18,995 nt of DNA, from NCBI GenBank assembly GCA_038323965.1, contig JBBQHM010000039.1:1-18995 (forward strand), given 5' to 3'. A program made the translations under genes and the position numbers. Source of the DNA: JBBQHM01 sp038323965. Its GTDB lineage: Bacteria; Verrucomicrobiota; Verrucomicrobiia; Chthoniobacterales; UBA10450. Below, piece after piece: positions 7,738 to 13,632 of the stretch. Position 1 is the stretch's first letter, and each line of letters opens with the position of its first letter. The notes under the pieces are model-generated. The model worked only from the letters and a program-made list of their open reading frames with translations. It was not told the origin of the DNA and searched no databases.

Positions 7738-8135
7738 CTTTTATCGACGCTGTATTTTCCCGGCCCGATAAATGACAGGCTAACGAGAATGATGCACATC
7801 TCGATGACATCGAGCGCGCCGTAATATCCGCGATTTGATTGGCAGGCTCCTATCGTGTGGACTAGGGCGACGAGAAAACAAAAGAGCACTCCCAATCTGA
7901 ACGCGAAACCGAGAATCATGAGGACTGCCCCCGCACACGCGGCCAGCGCGCCGAAGAATCCCCACCACTCCAAATGCGCGTGAAAGCCGAGCGTTCGCAT
8001 CCCGCTTCCGAACCGCGTCCATTCATGTTCGCCGCCGAGTAAAACCGGCGCGCAGAAAAGGATGAAAATGATACCAACACTAACTCGCAACAGCAGGAGC
8101 CCGGTTTCCCGATATTTAGCGAGGAACTTTAACAT
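7734..8135 (-). CDS. DoxX-family small membrane protein
   Basis: This protein of about 133 residues has four predicted transmembrane helices: LLLLRVSVGIIFILFC, the FFGALAACAGAVLMILG segment, LGVLFCFLVALVHTIGA and VIEMCIILVSLSFIG. The spacing, including the Arg in the first helix and Gly-rich second helix, matches DoxX/DoxD-like proteins, which are linked to quinone or oxidative-stress chemistry in some bacteria. I place the start at the Met at 8135 (MLKFLAKYRETG), because the longer frame to 8171 adds a non-conserved, non-hydrophobic extension. It is divergent from the nucleotidyltransferase (44 bp gap, which must hold both promoters) and convergent with the BNR protein. Substrate or partner unknown. 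Confidence 0.75.
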   Translation of the reverse strand: MLKFLAKYRETGLLLLRVSVGIIFILFCAPVLLGGEHEWTRFGSGMRTLGFHAHLEWWGFFGALAACAGAVLMILGFAFRLGVLFCFLVALVHTIGACQSNRGYYGALDVIEMCIILVSLSFIGPGKYSVDKS

Positions 8136-8179
8136 GCGCGGGATGGTGCAGGCGCCACGCGCGGATTGCAACGGCTGAG

Positions 8180-8890
8180 ATGATCGAGCAGGCAGTTCTT
8201 CTCGCCGCGGGACGCGGGACGCGCATGCGCGATTTAACCAGCACCCTGCCGAAACCGATGATCGAAGTGCGAGGAAAGCCGATCCTCCAGCACATTATCG
8301 AAGGACTTCGGGAGGCCGGAGTTCGCCGAATTCTGGTCATTGTCGGGTATCGTGGCGACGTCGTGCGCAATTTTTTCAGTGACGGTTCTCGGTTTGGAAT
8401 TCAGATCGAATACAGCGAGCAATTGGTTCAGGATGGAACGGGTCGGGTCGTCGAACTTGCGCGCGACTTTAGCGGTGCGGCGCCCTTCCTCCTGAGTTAC
8501 GGCGATATCCTCGTCGACCCGGCAAATTACTGGCGTCTGGTAGACCTGGCGGATGAGACCGAGGCGCTCATCAGCGTGACGCGCGGTGAAGATGTCAGCA
8601 AGGGCGGAGCGGTCTTCGTGAATGACGCGATGGAAATGACCGACCTCCGCGAGAAACCAGCGCCGGGTGAGCCGACCAGCCCCTGGTATAATGCCGGAAT
8701 CTACGCCTTCCGCTCGAGCATCTACGATTTCACTGCGAAGTTGCAGCCTTCACCGCGCGGCGAATACGAGTTGACCGATGCCGTCCGCGCGCTGGGGTTC
8801 TCCGGTAAAAAGATTAAGGCGGTCGAAATCAGTGGTGCCTGGGCCGACGTGCGCGATCCAGAAGTACTCGCGCAACTAAATCAAACGTAG
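8180..8890 (+). CDS. Sugar-1-phosphate nucleotidyltransferase (NTP_transferase family)
   Basis: This 236-residue enzyme transfers a nucleotidyl group from an NTP to a sugar-1-phosphate, making an activated sugar for cell-surface glycans. The N-terminus has the nucleotide-binding signature LLAAGRGTRMRDLT (7-20) with PKPMIEV (24-30), then the metal-binding SYGDILVD loop (Asp109) and the product-site segment WYNAGIYAF. The length is that of the short family members (ManC/HddC/GlmU-N/RmlA-like) without a left-handed beta-helix acyltransferase domain. The substrate (mannose, glucose, heptose or other) cannot be told from the sequence. It stands alone, with no glycan cluster next to it, and is convergent with pssA. 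Confidence 0.85.
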   Translation: MIEQAVLLAAGRGTRMRDLTSTLPKPMIEVRGKPILQHIIEGLREAGVRRILVIVGYRGDVVRNFFSDGSRFGIQIEYSEQLVQDGTGRVVELARDFSGAAPFLLSYGDILVDPANYWRLVDLADETEALISVTRGEDVSKGGAVFVNDAMEMTDLREKPAPGEPTSPWYNAGIYAFRSSIYDFTAKLQPSPRGEYELTDAVRALGFSGKKIKAVEISGAWADVRDPEVLAQLNQT

Positions 8891-8892
8891 AG

Positions 8893-8920
8893 GAGCCGGC
8901 GGCTAGAGCTGCACCGGCTC
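8893..8920 (+). terminator. Possible terminator hairpin after the nucleotidyltransferase
   Basis: GAGCCGG (8893-8899) pairs with CCGGCTC (8914-8920) across a 14-nt loop. It starts two bases after the nucleotidyltransferase stop and is followed on the plus strand by a T/C-rich stretch (TTCCTCTTCC) rather than a pure T-run. The loop contains the pssA stop codon, so the same inverted repeat lies at both gene ends. It may be a weak or Rho-assisted terminator. Confidence 0.4.
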
Positions 8921-9727
8921 TTCCTCTTCCCCTTCTTCACCGATCTCCTCTTCGATTTCGCGCTGCCAGCGTTTCGAGACCCACGGGCGCAGCAAACCGT
9001 AGAGCAGATACACGATGAACAGCACTGCCGGCATCCATTCGTAGTTCAGGACAGTGAAGAGCAGCACAATGGCAATGATCAGAAATCGCGGCAGCGACTT
9101 GGTCGTGCGCCAGGTGATCGCCTTGAAACTTGGATACCGGAGACGGCTGAACATCATGATGGAAAGCACGAGCATCAGCGGAGGAAGTATCCACTTGTAA
9201 CGCCCGATTTCATGATCGCGCTCGCCCAGCCACCACAACATGAACAGCGTGATCGACGCGATAAGTCCCGCCGCTGCCGGAATCGGAAACCCGGTGAAAT
9301 CCTTGCTGTCACTTGGAACACCGCTCGCCGCCGCGGTATTGAATCGCGCGAGCCGAAACGCGCCGCAGAGCAGGTAAACAAAGGCAACGACCCAGCCGAC
9401 GCGAGGAAAGTCCAGCAAGACAATTCGGTAAACCATCAACGCCGGCGCGAGCCCGAACGAAATCACATCCGCGAGAGAATCGAATTCGCGCCCGAACGCG
9501 CTTTCCTGTCCGCCGAGCCTGGCCAGACGCCCGTCCAGGACATCAAAAATACAGGCGCCGATGATGAACCAAACGGCCGTGTGAAAAAGTACCGCCGCCG
9601 CGTCGGGACTGGTCGCCTGCAACAAAGCGCCCTGCACGATCTTTAGCGTTGCCGCGAACCCGCAAAAAAGATTCCCGGCCGTCATCAGGTTCGGCAGGAG
9701 ATAAACCTTCGACGTGTGGTCGCTCAT
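8903..9727 (-). CDS. pssA: CDP-diacylglycerol-serine O-phosphatidyltransferase (phosphatidylserine synthase)
   Basis: This 274-residue inner-membrane enzyme makes phosphatidylserine from CDP-diacylglycerol and L-serine. The CDP-alcohol phosphatidyltransferase motif DG(x2)AR(x8)G(x3)D(x3)D is complete at Asp65-Gly66, Ala69-Arg70, Gly79, Asp83 and Asp87. The N-terminal start LLPNLMTAGNLFCGF is the usual first helix of type II PssA, and about eight hydrophobic helices follow. An unusual feature is the very acidic C-terminal tail (about the last 18 residues, mostly Glu). Its ATG overlaps the psd stop by four bases (ATGA), so the two genes are translated from one message with psd first. This order couples serine lipid synthesis to its decarboxylation. 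Confidence 0.92.
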   Translation of the reverse strand: MSDHTSKVYLLPNLMTAGNLFCGFAATLKIVQGALLQATSPDAAAVLFHTAVWFIIGACIFDVLDGRLARLGGQESAFGREFDSLADVISFGLAPALMVYRIVLLDFPRVGWVVAFVYLLCGAFRLARFNTAAASGVPSDSKDFTGFPIPAAAGLIASITLFMLWWLGERDHEIGRYKWILPPLMLVLSIMMFSRLRYPSFKAITWRTTKSLPRFLIIAIVLLFTVLNYEWMPAVLFIVYLLYGLLRPWVSKRWQREIEEEIGEEGEEEEPVQL

Positions 9728-10359
9728 TCCGTGCGCAATCTCGCGATGACAGTCAATCCACCAGCCACCCGCTGGCCAATATCGACTGAGATGGTCGCGT
9801 CCAACGGCAAATATACTTCCGTGCGCGAGCCAAAGCGAATCATGCCGAAGCGTTCGCCGCGCTGAAGTTCATCCCCGATCTTCGACCATCCCACGATCCG
9901 CCGCGCAATCGCGCCGGTGAGCTGCCGAACTACAATCGTTGCCCGTGGATTTTGGAATCCCCACGTCATCGCTTCGTTCTTCGTCGTGCAATGCTCGCTG
10001 CGCGCGTCCAGACAAAGTCCTGCGTGATGCTGCCGGTAAATGACACGGCCATCGACCGGCGCACGATTCGTGTGGACATCGAAAACGGAAAGGAAAATAC
10101 CTACCCGCTTCATCCGCGTCTTCGTTACCTCGGGTTCGTCCACCTCGATAATATCCGCCACCACCCCGTCGGCCGCCGCCAGGACAGCATCTGGCTCCGC
10201 TGGAGCGCGGCGTTCAGGATCACGAAAGAAGGCGAGCGTGTAGATAAACAGCGCCACGAAAAGCAATGATAGAACGGTCGAAAACAGCGCGCTAACTACC
10301 GCAAAAATCGCCAGGAACGTGAATATCCACCAGCCTTCGCGTAACGTTTGCAGTCGCAT
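9724..10359 (-). CDS. psd: Phosphatidylserine decarboxylase, short soluble-type form
   Basis: This protein converts phosphatidylserine to phosphatidylethanolamine using a pyruvoyl group formed by self-cleavage. The cleavage site is the Gly177-Ser178 pair in RFGSRTEVYLP, the FGSR variant of the short PSD family rather than the LGST of the long E. coli type. The conserved His96 in FDVHTNRAPVDG and the downstream beta-rich core (RQLTGAIARRIV) fit. Two hydrophobic segments near the N-terminus (about 10-45) anchor it to the membrane. I chose the Met at 10359 (MRLQTLREGWWIF) over upstream Mets at 10371 and 10398, because the extra residues are basic and not family-like. It is the first gene of the psd-pssA operon and is divergent from gyrB. 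Confidence 0.88.
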   Translation of the reverse strand: MRLQTLREGWWIFTFLAIFAVVSALFSTVLSLLFVALFIYTLAFFRDPERRAPAEPDAVLAAADGVVADIIEVDEPEVTKTRMKRVGIFLSVFDVHTNRAPVDGRVIYRQHHAGLCLDARSEHCTTKNEAMTWGFQNPRATIVVRQLTGAIARRIVGWSKIGDELQRGERFGMIRFGSRTEVYLPLDATISVDIGQRVAGGLTVIARLRTE

Positions 10360-10580
10360 GATAGCGCCCATTTTCAGGGCGCGCAGGCAACGGGTCAAGC
10401 CCCGTCCTCCACCTGTTCCCGCGCGACCTCTTATGCGCGGTCAAAAATACAACAGGAGGTATTTGTTGGCCGTCGTAGCCCCTGAATGTTGGGGTCGGAA
10501 TCTCTGCTCTTTTTCGAGAAAACTGTTGTCCCTACCGGCCTTTTCGCCTAACTTTCAGCCGGGTCGTTCGACCCACTCTT
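10360..10580. promoter_or_regulatory. Divergent promoter region of psd and gyrB with two inverted repeats
   Basis: No gene lies here. Two dyads stand out. AAATAC (10445-10450) pairs with GTATTT (10459-10464) and has AGGAGG in its loop. A perfect GGGTCG-TT-CGACCC sits at 10561-10574, six bases before the gyrB ATG, where the ribosome-binding site would be. The second could form a hairpin blocking gyrB translation or be a binding site for a repressor. No clear -35/-10 boxes and no clear Shine-Dalgarno for gyrB could be assigned. Confidence 0.45.
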
Positions 10581-13157
10581 ATGCTGCAAGCTCGCGACGA
10601 TATTCCTGCTCAAACTGCACCTCCCGAACGTAACACCGGTATTGCCGCCGAGCAGAAGTACGATGCCGCACAAATCGACAAGCTGGAGGGGCTGGAAGCG
10701 GTCCGGAAACGCCCCGGAATGTACATTGGCGACCCGGATGAACGCGGCCTTCACCACTGCGTTTTCGAAGTTCTCGATAATTCCATCGACGAACACCTCG
10801 CGGGATTCTGTAGCAAAATCGAAGTTTCCGTTCACGTCGACGGGTCGGTCTCGATTCGGGATACCGGCCGCGGCATCCCGGTCGACATGCATCCGAAATG
10901 GAAAATGCCAGCAGTGGAGCTCGTCTTAACTAATCTGCACGCCGGCGGCAAATTCGGACAGGGCGCTTACAAATACTCCGGCGGACTGCACGGTGTCGGC
11001 GCGAAATGCGTCAACGCGTTATCCGACTGGTTCAAGGTCGAAGTTTCGCGCGACGGCAAAGTTTATCATATGGGCTTCGAGCGCGGGAAGACCACGCAGA
11101 AGCTCAGCGTCATCGGCGAAGTCAAAAACAAAAAGACGACGGGGACGCTGATTACGTTTCTCCCCGATCCGACGATCTTTACGATCACGACCGAGTTCAA
11201 GTTTGAAAGATTGGCTACTCGCCTGCGCGAACTCGCATTCCTCAATCCCGGACTGGAAATTACGCTGGCCGACGAGCGCGAAGAGCCGCCGAAAAAGGAG
11301 CTATTTTTCTACAAGTACGGCATTGAGGAATTCGTCAAGCAGCTGGGCGAGAACAAGCAGGTCATCCATCCGAAGCCAATGGTGGTTTCGCGGCAGCGGG
11401 AAGAAATTTTCGTCGACTGCGTGATGCAGTACAACGACAGCTACAATGACCAGATCCTTTGCTTCGCTAACTCTATTCCAAATCCGGATGGCGGAACGCA
11501 CCTCACTGGATTCCGCACCGCGCTCACGCGCACCATCAATCAGTACGCACGTTCCAATAGCCTGTTGAAGGACAAGGATCCGGCCATTTCCGGCGATGAC
11601 GTCCGCGAAGGATTGGTCTGCGTGTTGAGCATTAAACTGCCAAACCCGCGCTTCGAGTCGCAGACCAAGGTGAAGCTGGTGAACACCGAGATCGAAGGCG
11701 TGGTGAACTCCGCGGTTTACGACGGGTTGATGACTTACTTCGATCAGAACCCGCCGATCGCGAAGCGGATCTTCGAAAAAGTTTTGACCGCCGCTCGGGC
11801 TCGCGAAGCTGCCCGCAAAGCTCGTGAAACCATCCGCAAGGGCGCGCTCACCGGCGGCGGCTTACCGGGCAAGCTCGCCGATTGTTCGGAGCGCGATCCG
11901 GATCTGACGGAGCTTTACATTGTCGAGGGCGATTCAGCCGGCGGCTCTGCCAAACAAGGGCGCGACCGTCGTTTCCAGGCGATCCTGCCGATCCGCGGCA
12001 AGCTGATCAACGTCGAGAAAGCACGCCTCGACCAAGCGCTGAAGAACACCGAAATCCAGTCGATGATCACCGCCATCGGCACCGGTATCGGCCGACCGAA
12101 AGACGAGTCGACCACCAAAGACGAAGCTTCCTTCGACATCACCAAGCTGCGTTACGGCCGCATCATCATCATGACCGACGCCGATGTGGACGGCTCGCAC
12201 ATCCGCGTGCTGCTCCTCACCTTTTTCTATCGCCAAATGACCGAGCTGGTTCGCGCGGGTAAGATTTACATCGCGCAGCCGCCGCTCTACCAGGTCAAGC
12301 GCAAGAAGCGCGAGGAGTACGTCGATGACGACGTCCAGCTGAACAAGATTTTGATCTCGTTAGGCTCGGAAGACGTTCGCCTGAAAAATCTCGCGGATGG
12401 GAAAGAGCTGAGCACCGCGCAACTCAAAGACATCCTCGAGTCGCTCGAGAAGTTGGCGAAGCTCAGCGAGTCCGTACGCCGCCACGGCGGAGACTTCGAA
12501 ACTTTCCTCGGCCGGCGTGACACGAAGAGTGGAAAGCTACCTGCCTATCTCGTGAAAGTGCGCGACGGCAACGACGAGACCGTTACCTATTTCCACGACG
12601 AGCAGGAGCTGCGGAGATTTCACGAACAGAACCTCGATCTTAATCTCTTCGATGTGGAGATGGGACAGGAACTCCTGCCACTCGCTCCCGCAGCCGCGAC
12701 CACGAAGCTCAACGGCATCCGCCGCCGCGCTAAGAAAGTCGAGTTGCACGAAGCGACCACGATTCAGAAACTCATCGGCGAGCTCGCGCGCAAAGGCCTG
12801 AAGGTGGACCACTACGCGGCGAGCGATCATCCGATCTTCGAGTTGATCGAAGGCGAGGGCGAGAAAGCCGTCGCGCATCCCCTGTTTTCCATTCCCGAAA
12901 TTCACCAGAAGATCGTCGAGATCGGACGGCGTGGCGTGCAGATCAAGCGCTTCAAAGGCCTCGGTGAAATGAACGCGAAGGAGTTATTCAACACCACGAT
13001 GGATCCGAACAAGCGCAAGCTGCTCAAGGTCGATCTGAACGACAACAACGCCGTTGAAGCCGATCAAATGTTCACGCGCCTGATGGGCGATGTCGTCGAG
13101 CCGCGCCGGCAATACATCGAAGACAATGCGCTCAACGTTCGCAATCTCGACGTCTGA
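10581..13157 (+). CDS. gyrB: DNA gyrase subunit B
   Basis: This 858-residue ATPase subunit of DNA gyrase supplies the energy for negative supercoiling together with GyrA. In order: GHKL ATPase domain with EVLDNSIDE (about 62-70), IRDTGRGIPVD and GGLHGVGAKCVNALS; transducer domain; TOPRIM domain with EGDSAGGSAKQGRDRRFQ (from about 448) and MTDADVDGSHIR (from about 531); and the C-terminal GyrA-binding part containing RFKGLGEMNAKELF. An insert of roughly 180 residues between the TOPRIM DADVDG motif and the C-terminal motif makes it long, similar to E. coli-type GyrB. The N-terminal 30 residues are a low-complexity extension of the usual start; no Shine-Dalgarno supports this ATG, so a later start is possible. 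The stop is only four bases from the inverted-repeat GxxExxY unit that separates it from gyrA. Confidence 0.96.
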   Translation: MLQARDDIPAQTAPPERNTGIAAEQKYDAAQIDKLEGLEAVRKRPGMYIGDPDERGLHHCVFEVLDNSIDEHLAGFCSKIEVSVHVDGSVSIRDTGRGIPVDMHPKWKMPAVELVLTNLHAGGKFGQGAYKYSGGLHGVGAKCVNALSDWFKVEVSRDGKVYHMGFERGKTTQKLSVIGEVKNKKTTGTLITFLPDPTIFTITTEFKFERLATRLRELAFLNPGLEITLADEREEPPKKELFFYKYGIEEFVKQLGENKQVIHPKPMVVSRQREEIFVDCVMQYNDSYNDQILCFANSIPNPDGGTHLTGFRTALTRTINQYARSNSLLKDKDPAISGDDVREGLVCVLSIKLPNPRFESQTKVKLVNTEIEGVVNSAVYDGLMTYFDQNPPIAKRIFEKVLTAARAREAARKARETIRKGALTGGGLPGKLADCSERDPDLTELYIVEGDSAGGSAKQGRDRRFQAILPIRGKLINVEKARLDQALKNTEIQSMITAIGTGIGRPKDESTTKDEASFDITKLRYGRIIIMTDADVDGSHIRVLLLTFFYRQMTELVRAGKIYIAQPPLYQVKRKKREEYVDDDVQLNKILISLGSEDVRLKNLADGKELSTAQLKDILESLEKLAKLSESVRRHGGDFETFLGRRDTKSGKLPAYLVKVRDGNDETVTYFHDEQELRRFHEQNLDLNLFDVEMGQELLPLAPAAATTKLNGIRRRAKKVELHEATTIQKLIGELARKGLKVDHYAASDHPIFELIEGEGEKAVAHPLFSIPEIHQKIVEIGRRGVQIKRFKGLGEMNAKELFNTTMDPNKRKLLKVDLNDNNAVEADQMFTRLMGDVVEPRRQYIEDNALNVRNLDV

Positions 13158-13161
13158 GTTC

Positions 13162-13190
13162 GGACAGGATTAACGGGATTTTACAGGATT
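13162..13190 (+). repeat. Left 29-bp terminal inverted repeat (three ACAGGATT-like units)
   Basis: The units are ACAGGATT (13164-13171), ACGGGATT (13173-13180) and ACAGGATT (13183-13190). The reverse complement of 13594-13622 is identical except at position 14 of the repeat (G here, A there). The TTG start of the GxxExxY gene uses its last two bases. Confidence 0.85.
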
Positions 13191-13614
13191 GAAGACGGAC
13201 GAGGCCCACGCGCTCACTGAGCAGGTAATTGGTTTGGCGATGAAAGTTCATCGCGCACTCGGGCCGGGATTTCTTGAGTCCGTTTATCTCAATGCGTTTA
13301 GCTATGAGTTGCGACAAGCCGGGCTTTCGGTCGAGATCGGGCAGCATTTAAAAGTTCGCTACGAAAACGTGATTGTCGGCGACTTCATTGCGGATGTCGT
13401 GGTTAACGATTTCCTTATCTGCGAGCTAAAGGCGACTACCAGCCTTACGAAAGCGAATGAAGTCCAACTCGTGAATTATCTGACCGTTACCAATCGCGAC
13501 TTCGGAATGCTCTTAAACTTCGGCGCGTCATCGCTGCAATTTAAACGCAAGCATCGCCTAACGACTCCTCCTCCCGAAGAAGTCGATCTGCACAATCCTG
13601 TAAAATCCTGTTAA
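13189..13614 (+). CDS. GxxExxY family protein (PD-(D/E)XK nuclease-like fold)
   Basis: This 141-residue protein contains the name-giving motif G27-F-L-E30-S-V-Y33 in ALGPGFLESVY, preceded by the usual helix (LTEQVIGLAMKVHRALG). It also has a nuclease-like core Asp69 (FIADVVV) with Glu79-x-Lys81 (ICELKA), matching the PD-(D/E)XK arrangement. The family is widespread and often in several copies per genome, but its function is unsettled; a nucleic-acid enzyme is suspected from the fold. The start is a TTG that overlaps the left inverted repeat, and the TAA stop falls inside the right one, so gene and repeats form one module. It lies in the same orientation as gyrB and gyrA and is probably co-transcribed with them. 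The C-terminal ten residues are encoded by and near the repeat, so they vary between insertions. Confidence 0.85.
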   Translation: MKTDEAHALTEQVIGLAMKVHRALGPGFLESVYLNAFSYELRQAGLSVEIGQHLKVRYENVIVGDFIADVVVNDFLICELKATTSLTKANEVQLVNYLTVTNRDFGMLLNFGASSLQFKRKHRLTTPPPEEVDLHNPVKSC

Positions 13615-13622
13615 TCCTGTCC
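13594..13622 (+). repeat. Right 29-bp terminal inverted repeat
   Basis: Three AATCCTGT units (13594-13601, 13604-13611, 13613-13620) form the mirror image of the left repeat with a single mismatch. It contains the TAA stop of the GxxExxY gene at 13612-13614, and lies just upstream of the gyrA GTG, where it may affect gyrA translation. Confidence 0.85.
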
Positions 13623-13632
13623 AAAAAACTCC

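Larger units (their letters stand above)
13162..13622 (+). mobile_element. Inverted-repeat-bounded GxxExxY unit inserted between gyrB and gyrA
   Basis: The unit is 461 bp with 29-bp terminal inverted repeats at 13162-13190 and 13594-13622 that match at 28 of 29 positions. Each repeat consists of three ACAGGATT-like units at about 10-bp spacing. The unit codes for only one protein, whose start lies in the left repeat and stop in the right one. It begins 4 bases after the gyrB stop and ends 10 bases before the gyrA start. No flanking target duplication and no transposase are evident. The mobile nature is inferred from the structure. Confidence 0.6.
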
